The notes beneath the pieces were generated by a model. That model made no database searches. It saw nothing but the letters and a program-made list of their open reading frames with translations, and was not told the origin of the DNA. The translations under genes were made by a program, and so were the position numbers. This document shows positions 7,244 to 13,253 of a stretch of 14,349 nt of DNA, piece by piece. The DNA comes from Ignavibacteriaceae bacterium (lineage in GTDB: Bacteria > Bacteroidota > Ignavibacteria > Ignavibacteriales > Ignavibacteriaceae). Where the stretch lies: the NCBI GenBank assembly GCA_026193755.1, contig JAPHUI010000233.1:1-14349 (forward strand), given 5' to 3'. Every line of letters starts with the position of its first letter. The first letter of the stretch is position 1.

Positions 7244-7981
7244 TTATGCTTCTTTAATAAGTTTTTCAGGACTAACAATCAGAGTTCCAACTTCTTCACC
7301 TGTAACAAGCTTTAGCAAATTGTCGGGAACATCCATATTAAAAACAATCATCGGGAGATCATTTTCCTGGCAGAGACTTACTGCTGTTAAATCCATTATT
7401 TTAAGATTTTTCTTTAGAACATCCAGATAGGAGATATTATCAAACTTAAATGCATCAGGATTTTTTTCCGGATCACTGTCAAACACACCATCTACTCTAG
7501 TTCCCTTAACGATAACATCAGCATTTATTTCAACAGCACGCAAAGAAGCCGCTGTATCGGTACTAAAGAAAGGATGACCTGTTCCCGCACCAAAGATTAC
7601 AATTCTCTTTTTTTCAAAATGTCTTATTGCCCGTCTTCTAATGTAAGGTTCAGCGATTGCTTCCATATTAATTGCACTCATTAATCGAGTGTAAATTCCC
7701 CGCTTCTCAATTGCATTCTGAAGAGCGAGAGCATTAATTACTGTTGCTAGCATACCCATTTGATCCCCGGTTGCTCTATCGATTCCCTGCGAATGTGCAC
7801 TTAAGCCACGATAGATATTTCCTCCACCGATTACGATTCCCAGCTCGGCACCGGCCTTGTAAGCTTTTTCAATTTCTTCAGAAAAAAATTCAAGAACATT
7901 ATTATCTATTCCAAAACCCTGCGTACCCATTAGGGATTCACCACTAAGCTTTAGTAAAACTCTTTTATATTTTAAGTTCAT
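7244..7981 (-). CDS. pyrH: UMP kinase
   Basis: PyrH phosphorylates UMP to UDP, an early step of pyrimidine nucleotide synthesis. It is the hexameric bacterial enzyme of the amino-acid kinase fold. The 245-residue protein has KLSGESL (11-17), [10 protein letters not shown] (51-60), [21 protein letters not shown] (70-90) and [15 protein letters not shown] (131-145), all classic for the family. [17 protein letters not shown] lies in the nucleotide-binding region. The start ATG at 7981 follows an AGGA five bases upstream; another ATG five bases upstream, out of frame, opens only ATG-AGA-TGA. The gene lies just past the tsf terminator, with only about 35 nt between the stem and the start, and 18 nt before frr. 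Confidence 0.97.
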   Translation of the reverse strand: MNLKYKRVLLKLSGESLMGTQGFGIDNNVLEFFSEEIEKAYKAGAELGIVIGGGNIYRGLSAHSQGIDRATGDQMGMLATVINALALQNAIEKRGIYTRLMSAINMEAIAEPYIRRRAIRHFEKKRIVIFGAGTGHPFFSTDTAASLRAVEINADVIVKGTRVDGVFDSDPEKNPDAFKFDNISYLDVLKKNLKIMDLTAVSLCQENDLPMIVFNMDVPDNLLKLVTGEEVGTLIVSPEKLIKEA

Positions 7982-8010
7982 CTCATCCTGTAATTTTTCA
8001 CAACTAAATA

Positions 8011-8040
8011 TAAAAAAAGGTCTTAAAAATATTAAGACCT
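8011..8040 (-). terminator. Terminator between tsf and pyrH
   Basis: A perfect 9-bp stem AGGTCTTAA/TTAAGACCT (8018-8026 with 8032-8040) and a 5-nt loop AAATA lead into a minus-strand T-tract (8012-8018). It is 12 nt past the tsf stop. The plus side also carries CTTTTT, so the hairpin is nearly bidirectional, though no plus-strand gene reaches it. Confidence 0.85.
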
Positions 8041-8052
8041 CTTTTTGTTAAA

Positions 8053-8910
8053 TTATTTTTTCTCATCACCAAGATGGAAACGATCGAATTTCGTTACCCT
8101 GGCTTTAGAACCGTGCTTTGAATTGAATTCTTTTAGTAGATCACCTACGGTTTTTGAATTATCCTTGATGAAAGCCTGCTCGAGAAGAACGTTTTCCTGA
8201 TAGAATTTATTCAATCTGCCCATAGCTATTTTTTCAAGTATCTGTTCTGGTTTGCCTTCTTTTTTAGCAAGCTCTTTATAAATCTCCAATTCTTTATCAA
8301 CAACATTTTTAGAAACATCCTCCCTTGCAATGCTAATAGGATTCATAGCAGCAACCTGCATTGCCATATCTTTACCAATAACAGAAAGTTCATCACCGCC
8401 ATCTTTAACATCGTCAAATTTTATCAAAACTCCCAGCTTTGAACCCATATGAATATAATCCACAAGCATACCATCATTTGTTTCCAAAATATCGAAACGA
8501 GATATTTCAATTTTTTCGCCCACTTTCCCTAAAACATCATTTAGTTTGTTCTGAACATCTGAATTTTTTGTCAATAGCTCTTCAACGTTTTTAGGTTTAT
8601 TTTTATGAACAGTGTTGATAACAAAATCAGCAAGATTAATGAAATCCTCACTCTTTGCAACAAAATCAGTTTCACAATTAATTTCCAGAATTGTCCCTGA
8701 TTTTTTATCGTCTGAAATTTTTGTAACGATCAATCCTTCGTTAGCAGATTTTTCTGCTCTTTTAGCAGCGACCGAAGCGCCTTTTTTTCTTAATATTTCT
8801 ATTGCTTTTTGAACATCGCCGTTTGCTTCCTCGAGTGCTCTTTTGCAATCCATCATTCCGGCGCCGGTTCTCTGTCTTAAATCATTTACTTGTGCAGCAG
8901 TTATAGCCAT
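8053..8910 (-). CDS. tsf: Translation elongation factor Ts
   Basis: EF-Ts exchanges GDP for GTP on EF-Tu. The 285-residue length is normal. The N-terminal UBA-like region has VNDLRQRTGAGMMDCKRALE (8-27) and DVQKAIEILRKKG (32-44). The core has EINCETDFVAKSEDF (76-90), whose TDFVA segment contacts EF-Tu, followed by the two dimerisation-type subdomains: IHMGSKLGVLIKF, and MAMQVAAMNPISI. ATG 8910 has GGAG eight bases upstream. The gene is 21 nt after rpsB, the usual rpsB-tsf pair, and is closed by a terminator. Confidence 0.97.
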   Translation of the reverse strand: MAITAAQVNDLRQRTGAGMMDCKRALEEANGDVQKAIEILRKKGASVAAKRAEKSANEGLIVTKISDDKKSGTILEINCETDFVAKSEDFINLADFVINTVHKNKPKNVEELLTKNSDVQNKLNDVLGKVGEKIEISRFDILETNDGMLVDYIHMGSKLGVLIKFDDVKDGGDELSVIGKDMAMQVAAMNPISIAREDVSKNVVDKELEIYKELAKKEGKPEQILEKIAMGRLNKFYQENVLLEQAFIKDNSKTVGDLLKEFNSKHGSKARVTKFDRFHLGDEKK

Positions 8911-8931
8911 AATAGTAACTCCAAATTAAAA

Positions 8932-9813
8932 TTAATTTTCTGAAGCAGGTTCTTTAGGTTCTGATTCTTTTTTCTCTTCAACCTTCACTTCAGAAATTTC
9001 TTCTTCCTTTTTTTCTTTCTTCTTTAAGTGTTTCTTAGGTACTTTCTTCTCTTCGTCTTGTGCTGTCTCTTCCTGGTGTTCTTTCCTTGCTCTCTCTCTT
9101 TCAGCAATTTCTTCAGCTCTCTTTTCCTTGAATTTTGCCTGACCCTCAACAACTGCATCTGCCATATGCTTTACAATAAGTTCTATTGTTTTCACTGCAT
9201 CATCATTAGCAGGGATTAAATAGTTAATGTCATCCGGGTCACAGTTTGTATCAACAATAGCAAACACCGGGATGTTCAATCTTTTCGCTTCTTTTACAGC
9301 GATATCTTCCTTTTTAATATCAACAACAAAAATTGCACTTGGAAGCTTGGACATTGTTTCCACACCTTCCAGAATTTTTTTAAGTTTATCCCGCTCACGT
9401 GATAAGAACAGCCGTTCCTTTTTAGTTATTTTTTCAAAAGTTCCGTCAGTCTCCTGCTTTTCTATATTCTGCAGTCTTTTAACACTTTTTCTAATTGTTG
9501 AAAAGTTTGTAAGCATTCCACCTAACCAGCGTTCGCTTACCCAATTCATTCCACATCTTTTTGCTTCCGACTCAATAACTCCTTTTGCTTGTTTTTTTGT
9601 TCCGACAAAAAGGATTGAGCCACCACCCGAAACTGCTTCAATCATTTCCTGGTATGCCTGGTTAAGCAAACCAAGACTTTTCTTTAAATCAATTATGTGA
9701 ATACCATTCTTTTCCATAAAAATGAATGGTTTCATCTTAGGATTCCAGCGGCGGGTTAAGTGCCCGAAATGTGCACCTGCTTCAATCAGGTGCGTTAGCT
9801 CCAGAGTTGTCAT
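8932..9813 (-). CDS. rpsB: Small ribosomal subunit protein uS2 with a long charged C-terminal extension
   Basis: S2 binds late to the 30S subunit near the neck and interacts with S1 where S1 is present. Residues 1 to about 224 match the family: [23 protein letters not shown] (9-31), [18 protein letters not shown] (71-88), [14 protein letters not shown] (91-104), and [33 protein letters not shown] (162-194). From about 225 to 293 there is an extension of nearly 70 residues made mostly of Lys and Glu, absent from the 241-residue E. coli protein; it is probably helical or disordered. The ATG at 9813 has an AGGAG Shine-Dalgarno site. The upstream 106 nt hold a hairpin at 9863-9878. tsf follows after 21 nt. 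Confidence 0.97.
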   Translation of the reverse strand: MTTLELTHLIEAGAHFGHLTRRWNPKMKPFIFMEKNGIHIIDLKKSLGLLNQAYQEMIEAVSGGGSILFVGTKKQAKGVIESEAKRCGMNWVSERWLGGMLTNFSTIRKSVKRLQNIEKQETDGTFEKITKKERLFLSRERDKLKKILEGVETMSKLPSAIFVVDIKKEDIAVKEAKRLNIPVFAIVDTNCDPDDINYLIPANDDAVKTIELIVKHMADAVVEGQAKFKEKRAEEIAERERARKEHQEETAQDEEKKVPKKHLKKKEKKEEEISEVKVEEKKESEPKEPASEN

Positions 9814-9855
9814 TAGATTTTCTCCTGTTTTTATCTTCTACCCTCGTCGTCTTTA

Positions 9856-9900
9856 CCTTTCATCCCGACTAATCGGGACACAGGAAGTAAATCGGAAGGT
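9856..9900 (-). promoter_or_regulatory. Hairpin in the spacer upstream of rpsB, possible leader element
   Basis: A perfect 6-bp stem TCCCGA/TCGGGA (9863-9868 with 9873-9878) with a 4-nt loop lies 50 nt before the rpsB start. There is no T-tract on the minus strand, so it does not look like a terminator for rpsI. Flanking ACCTT (9856-9860) and AAGGT (9896-9900) could form an outer stem, and TCGG at 9892-9895 offers a competing partner for CCGA. It could be an S2-type autoregulatory leader, an mRNA-processing site or a dispersed hairpin repeat; the sequence alone does not decide. Confidence 0.4.
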
Positions 9901-9919
9901 ATGAATATTGATTATTAAA

Positions 9920-10306
9920 TTATCTCTTAGAAAATTGAAATCTTTTTCTTGCTTTTGGTTGTCCGTATTTTTTTCTTTCAACCATCCTCGGATCCCTCGT
10001 TAAAAATCCTTCAATCTTTAAAGATGGTCTGAAATCCGGATTTGTGTCAATTAAAGCTCTTGCTATTCCTAATCTTATTGCCTGTGCCTGTCCTGTTGAT
10101 CCGCCACCTTTAACATTTACGTAAACATCATACTTACCACTCGTTTCCGTAACATCAAATGGTTTGGTAATATCTTCTCTGCTAACTAACAGCGGAAAAG
10201 CTTTTTCAAACTCTTTACCATTAACTAATATTTTTCCGTTACCACTTCTTAGTATAACTCTTGCTACAGAAGTTTTTCTTCTTCCAATATAAATTCTATC
10301 AACCAT
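9920..10306 (-). CDS. rpsI: Small ribosomal subunit protein uS9
   Basis: S9 sits in the head of the 30S subunit, and its C-terminal tail reaches the P-site tRNA. The 128-residue protein has the family start [14 protein letters not shown] (6-19), the central [23 protein letters not shown] (63-85), and the basic tail [25 protein letters not shown], whose last Arg is the residue that contacts P-site tRNA. The ATG at 10306 overlaps the rplM stop by one base (TAATG) with GGAG upstream, so the pair is translationally coupled. Confidence 0.97.
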   Translation of the reverse strand: MVDRIYIGRRKTSVARVILRSGNGKILVNGKEFEKAFPLLVSREDITKPFDVTETSGKYDVYVNVKGGGSTGQAQAIRLGIARALIDTNPDFRPSLKIEGFLTRDPRMVERKKYGQPKARKRFQFSKR

Positions 10307-10755
10307 TAATTCTCCAATGTTCTAAGTATTTCAGGTTTCTGTGCTTTGTGAGGATGCTCTTCCCCGGCATAGACTTTAAGCTTCGTAATTAATTTATTAC
10401 CCAATCTGTTTTTTGGCAGCATACCTCTTACAGCTTCCCTGATAACAAATTCAGGTTTTTTCGCTTTCATTTCTTCGTATGAGCGTATCTTCTGTCCGCC
10501 GGGATACATACTATGCCAAATGTATTTTTTAAGCTGCTCTCTCTTTCCAGTTAATTTAATTTTGTCAGCATTTATTACAATAACAAAATCTCCGGTATCC
10601 ATATTGGGAGTAAAAATAGGTTTGGTTTTCCCTCTGATTACCGAAGCCACTCTTGATGCAAGTCTTCCTAAAACCTGATCCTTTGCATCAACAAGGTACC
10701 ATTTCCTGTTAGCATCTTCGGTTTTAATAAACCGCGTCATTCCTTCCTTTTTCAA
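10306..10755 (-). CDS. rplM: Large ribosomal subunit protein uL13
   Basis: L13 is an early-assembling 50S protein. Family marks are [46 protein letters not shown] and [12 protein letters not shown]. There are two possible starts. TTG at 10755 (149 residues) has a GGAGG at 10764-10768 with eight bases of spacing. ATG at 10740 (144 residues) is closely preceded by AAGGAAGG. The strong Shine-Dalgarno site favours TTG, although the extra MKKEG is not part of the conserved fold; the real start may be either. The gene heads the ribosomal cluster, with a good promoter at 10798-10826 and a leader of only about 35 nt, too short for a large structured regulator. Confidence 0.96.
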   Translation of the reverse strand: MKKEGMTRFIKTEDANRKWYLVDAKDQVLGRLASRVASVIRGKTKPIFTPNMDTGDFVIVINADKIKLTGKREQLKKYIWHSMYPGGQKIRSYEEMKAKKPEFVIREAVRGMLPKNRLGNKLITKLKVYAGEEHPHKAQKPEILRTLEN

Positions 10756-10763
10756 AATATAAT

Positions 10764-10768
10764 CCTCC
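10764..10768 (-). promoter_or_regulatory. Shine-Dalgarno site GGAGG that favours the TTG start of rplM
   Basis: GGAGG on the minus strand ends eight bases before TTG 10755 and 23 bases before ATG 10740. The spacing is best for the TTG, which would add five residues (MKKEG) to L13. Confidence 0.6.
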
Positions 10769-10797
10769 GTGTAACAAAATCTTTTTTGAAGCCTGAA

Positions 10798-10826
10798 AAA
10801 ATAAGCGGATACCCTTAAAAAGTCAA
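10798..10826 (-). promoter_or_regulatory. Sigma70-type promoter for rplM-rpsI
   Basis: On the minus strand TTGACT (10821-10826) is followed after exactly 17 nt by TATTTT (10798-10803), the best promoter match in the window. Transcription would begin near 10791, giving a leader of about 35 nt before the rplM TTG start. Confidence 0.65.
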
Positions 10827-10896
10827 GAAAAATAAAGAGGTAATTAATGATACTAAATCAGAATAGCCCTGAAAACTTGATTATTTGAAGCAGGGG

Positions 10897-10915
10897 ACAA
10901 AATTAGTAATTTTGT
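10897..10915. promoter_or_regulatory. Perfect 19-bp palindrome, candidate operator upstream of the SDR gene
   Basis: ACAAAATTAGTAATTTTGT is a perfect inverted repeat with 9-bp arms around a central G. It ends 38 bases before the SDR start and its last base is the first base of a possible -35 element. It lacks the GC-rich stem and T-tract of a terminator. Its size and place suit a dimeric repressor, but the sequence is AT-rich and no regulator gene is nearby. Confidence 0.4.
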
Positions 10916-10943
10916 TGCCTTAAATTCATAAAATAATTAATAG
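10915..10943 (+). promoter_or_regulatory. Weak candidate promoter for the SDR gene
   Basis: TTGCCT (10915-10920), 17 nt, then TAATAG (10938-10943). Transcription would begin about 4 bases before ATG 10954, so the mRNA would be nearly leaderless. This agrees with the absence of a Shine-Dalgarno site there, but the -10 match is modest. Confidence 0.3.
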
Positions 10944-10953
10944 ATAAAACACC

Positions 10954-11991
10954 ATGAAAATTCTTGTAACCGGTGGATCTGGTTTTTTAGGCATAAACCT
11001 GATACGTTATTTATATTCAAAAGGAAACCAGATAAAATCGCTGGATCTGGTCGATTTTGATTATCCCGATATAAAGGATAAAATTGAAATAATTAAAGGG
11101 GATATAAGAGATAATGCAACAGTTGAAAGAGCAGCTGCGGGAGTAGATGTAATTGTTCATTCAGCAGCAGCACTCCCACTTTATACACCCGAAGAAATTT
11201 TTTCTACTGATATTAACGGCACACAAAATATGCTTGAAGCTGCAGAGAAGTTTAAAGTAGAACGCTTCATTCATATCTCTTCAACAGCGGTTTACGGAAT
11301 CCCCGATCATCATCCATTATATGAAACAGATAAACTGGATGGAGTCGGACCTTATGGTAAAGCAAAAATTCAAGCTGAAGAAGAATGTATGAAATTCCGT
11401 AAAAAAGGAATGTGCGTTACAATTATTCGTCCTAAGTCATTCATTGGACCGGAACGATTAGGAGTATTCGATTTGCTTTATGATTGGGCAAAAGATGGTC
11501 ATGGTTTCCCCATGATTGGCAAAGGAAATAATCGCTACCAACTTCTCGATGTGGAAGATCTTTGCGAAGCAATTTACTTATGCTGCACACTGGACAAAGA
11601 AAAAGTGAATGATACATTCAACATTGGTGCAAAAGAATTTACAACTATGAAGGAAGACTACCAGGCTGTTCTGGACTACGCTGGTCACGGTAAAAAAATA
11701 AAAGGACTGCCGGAAAAACCAATTATTTCAACACTCAAGATTTTAGAAGCATTAAAGATTTCTCCACTCTACAAATGGGTCTATGAAACTGCTTCCAAAG
11801 ATTCATTTGTTTCTATTGAGAAAGCAGAAAAGGTTCTTGGTTATAAACCGAAGTATTCAAACAAGGATGCTTTGATAAGAAATTATAAATGGTACATTGA
11901 AAATTTTGATAAGTTTAAAAACACTTCCGGCATTTCACACAGAGTCCCGTGGAAGCAGGGAATTTTGAAAATTGCGAAAGTTTTCTTTTGA
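10954..11991 (+). CDS. NAD-dependent epimerase/dehydratase (extended SDR family)
   Basis: The 345-residue protein is an extended short-chain dehydrogenase of the sugar-nucleotide epimerase/dehydratase type. The Rossmann glycine motif TGGSGFLG spans 6-13; an acidic Asp31 after the second strand favours NAD over NADP. GDIRD (49-53) follows, then HSAA (69-72), the catalytic SST (109-111), and the YGKAK motif with Tyr134 and Lys138. [14 protein letters not shown] (157-170) is typical of the extended subfamily. The substrate is not evident: nucleotide sugars, sterols or lipid-linked groups are all possible, and the C-terminal basic stretch after residue 325 is not diagnostic. The ATG at 10954 has no Shine-Dalgarno site. 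The deoxyhypusine-synthase-like gene follows after 50 nt on the same strand with no terminator between, so co-transcription is likely; a functional link is an inference only. Confidence 0.88.
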   Translation: MKILVTGGSGFLGINLIRYLYSKGNQIKSLDLVDFDYPDIKDKIEIIKGDIRDNATVERAAAGVDVIVHSAAALPLYTPEEIFSTDINGTQNMLEAAEKFKVERFIHISSTAVYGIPDHHPLYETDKLDGVGPYGKAKIQAEEECMKFRKKGMCVTIIRPKSFIGPERLGVFDLLYDWAKDGHGFPMIGKGNNRYQLLDVEDLCEAIYLCCTLDKEKVNDTFNIGAKEFTTMKEDYQAVLDYAGHGKKIKGLPEKPIISTLKILEALKISPLYKWVYETASKDSFVSIEKAEKVLGYKPKYSNKDALIRNYKWYIENFDKFKNTSGISHRVPWKQGILKIAKVFF

Positions 11992-12027
11992 TAGAAATGA
12001 TTTTGAAATTTTTATTTATTATTAATT

Positions 12028-12034
12028 AAGGAGG
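12028..12034 (+). promoter_or_regulatory. Strong Shine-Dalgarno site AAGGAGG
   Basis: AAGGAGG ends seven bases before ATG 12042. This is one of the strongest ribosome binding sites in the window and contrasts with the SDR gene just upstream, which has none, so the second gene of the pair may be translated more than the first. Confidence 0.8.
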
Positions 12035-12041
12035 CGGAAAG

Positions 12042-13085
12042 ATGGCTGAGAAAAAAGATTATTTAAAAGAAGTAATTGAGCATATAGATATTAAAAAGCA
12101 TAACGTCGTCCAGTTAGTTGATGCGATGAAGAACATGGCTTTCACTGCACGCGATTTAAACCGTGCAGCAAACATTTATGATATGATGCTGAAAGACAAA
12201 AACTGCGGAATTATTCTTACTCTTGCCGGAAGCCTTTTCAGTGCAGGTTTGAAGAAAGTAGTTTATGATATGATTATGAATAATATGGTTGATGCAATTG
12301 TTTCAACCGGTGCAATTATAGTTGACCAGGATTTCTTTGAAGCTCTCGGTTTTAAACATTACAAAGGGACAAAATTCGTTGATGATAATGAATTGCGGGA
12401 TTTACATATTGATAGAATTTACGACACCTTCATTGACGAAGACGAACTTAGAGTCTGCGATGAAACTTGCGGAAAAATTTTCGACAGTATGGAACCAAAA
12501 CCATATTCATCAAGAGAATTTCTCTGGGAGTTTGGAAAATATTTGGAGAACAACGGCGGACCAAAAGTAGATGATTCAGTAATCTGGGCAGCATATAAAA
12601 AGAATGTCCCGATTTTTGTTCCGGCTTTTTCCGATTGCTCAGCAGGATTTGGATTTATTGTCCACCAAACTGAAAATCCCGACAAACACGTTTCAGTTGA
12701 TTCTGCAAAAGATTTTCTTGAGTTGACAAAAATAAAATTAGCAAGCAAAGAAACAGGGATCTTTATGATCGGCGGAGGTGTTCCTAAAAACTTTACACAA
12801 GATATTGTTGTTGCAGCAGATATCTTGCAGGAAGATGCACCAATGCATAAATATGCAATTCAGATTACCGTTGCAGATGAAAGAGATGGTGCACTTTCAG
12901 GTTCAACATTAAAAGAAGCAAGTTCCTGGGGAAAAGTTGAAACGACTTATGAGCAAATGGTTTATGCAGAAGCCACAGTTGCAATGCCATTAATTGTCGG
13001 TTACGCTTATCACAAAGGAAACTGGAAGGAAAGAAAAGCAAAAGAGTTTCAGAAGTTGTTTTCGAAAATGGAAGAAGTAGCATAG
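12042..13085 (+). CDS. Deoxyhypusine synthase-family protein (bacterial homologue, substrate unknown)
   Basis: The 347-residue protein belongs to the deoxyhypusine synthase/homospermidine synthase family, which uses NAD to move an aminobutyl group from spermidine to a Lys of eIF5A or to an amine. Bacteria have no eIF5A, so the name is by homology. Visible marks are GIILTLAGSLFSAGLKKVV (56-74), the NAD-site-like VSTGAIIVDQDFFEALG (87-103), PAFSDCSAGFGF (194-205), GGGVPKN (244-250), and SSWGKVE (294-300), whose Lys298 matches the catalytic Lys329 of the human enzyme; Trp296 and Glu292 match Trp327 and Glu323. The human active-site His288 and Asp316 positions appear as Asn250 and Leu285, and about seven residues are inserted between the two motifs. 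I infer a polyamine-type aminobutyl or aminopropyl transfer on another substrate. It is probably co-transcribed with the SDR gene. Confidence 0.88.
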   Translation: MAEKKDYLKEVIEHIDIKKHNVVQLVDAMKNMAFTARDLNRAANIYDMMLKDKNCGIILTLAGSLFSAGLKKVVYDMIMNNMVDAIVSTGAIIVDQDFFEALGFKHYKGTKFVDDNELRDLHIDRIYDTFIDEDELRVCDETCGKIFDSMEPKPYSSREFLWEFGKYLENNGGPKVDDSVIWAAYKKNVPIFVPAFSDCSAGFGFIVHQTENPDKHVSVDSAKDFLELTKIKLASKETGIFMIGGGVPKNFTQDIVVAADILQEDAPMHKYAIQITVADERDGALSGSTLKEASSWGKVETTYEQMVYAEATVAMPLIVGYAYHKGNWKERKAKEFQKLFSKMEEVA

Positions 13086-13108
13086 GTACCTCACGCAAAA
13101 TTATTTTA

Positions 13109-13142
13109 AAGTCACACTAAAATTAAAATTGAGGTGTGACTT
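13109..13142. terminator. Hairpin between convergent genes, probable terminator
   Basis: A 9-bp stem AAGTCACAC/GTGTGACTT (13109-13117 with 13134-13142) with a 16-nt AT-rich loop lies 23 nt after the plus-strand gene's stop. T-rich DNA follows on the plus strand (13158-13175), but the T-run does not touch the stem, so termination may be weak; it could serve both converging genes. Confidence 0.5.
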
Positions 13143-13253
13143 ATTAAATCTCATTCCCTCCTTTTTTTATTTATTTTGTGATTTATCTATTTCCCACTAT
13201 TATAATTGCTTTATATTACAATATTTTTCCTGATTGACTCCTTTTTGTTTTGT

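Noticed and set aside
7978..7986. Tiny ATG-AGA-TGA frame overlapping the pyrH start
   Set aside because: Two residues only; probably incidental to the AGGATGAGATG ribosome binding context.
9227..9700. 157-codon plus-strand open frame opposite rpsB
   Set aside because: Shadow of the well-conserved S2 gene; its length results from codon use on the other strand.
10885..10913. Second possible plus promoter (TTGAAG, 17 nt, AATTTT)
   Set aside because: The -10 hexamer is weak and lies inside the palindrome; I could not prefer it over other AT-rich matches.
12419..12748. 109-codon minus-strand open frame inside the deoxyhypusine-synthase-like gene
   Set aside because: The plus-strand protein has family motifs across this stretch; the antisense frame has none.
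12865..13098. Minus-strand open frame over the end of the deoxyhypusine-synthase-like gene
   Set aside because: It covers the catalytic WGK region of the sense gene and shows no signal or motif of its own.
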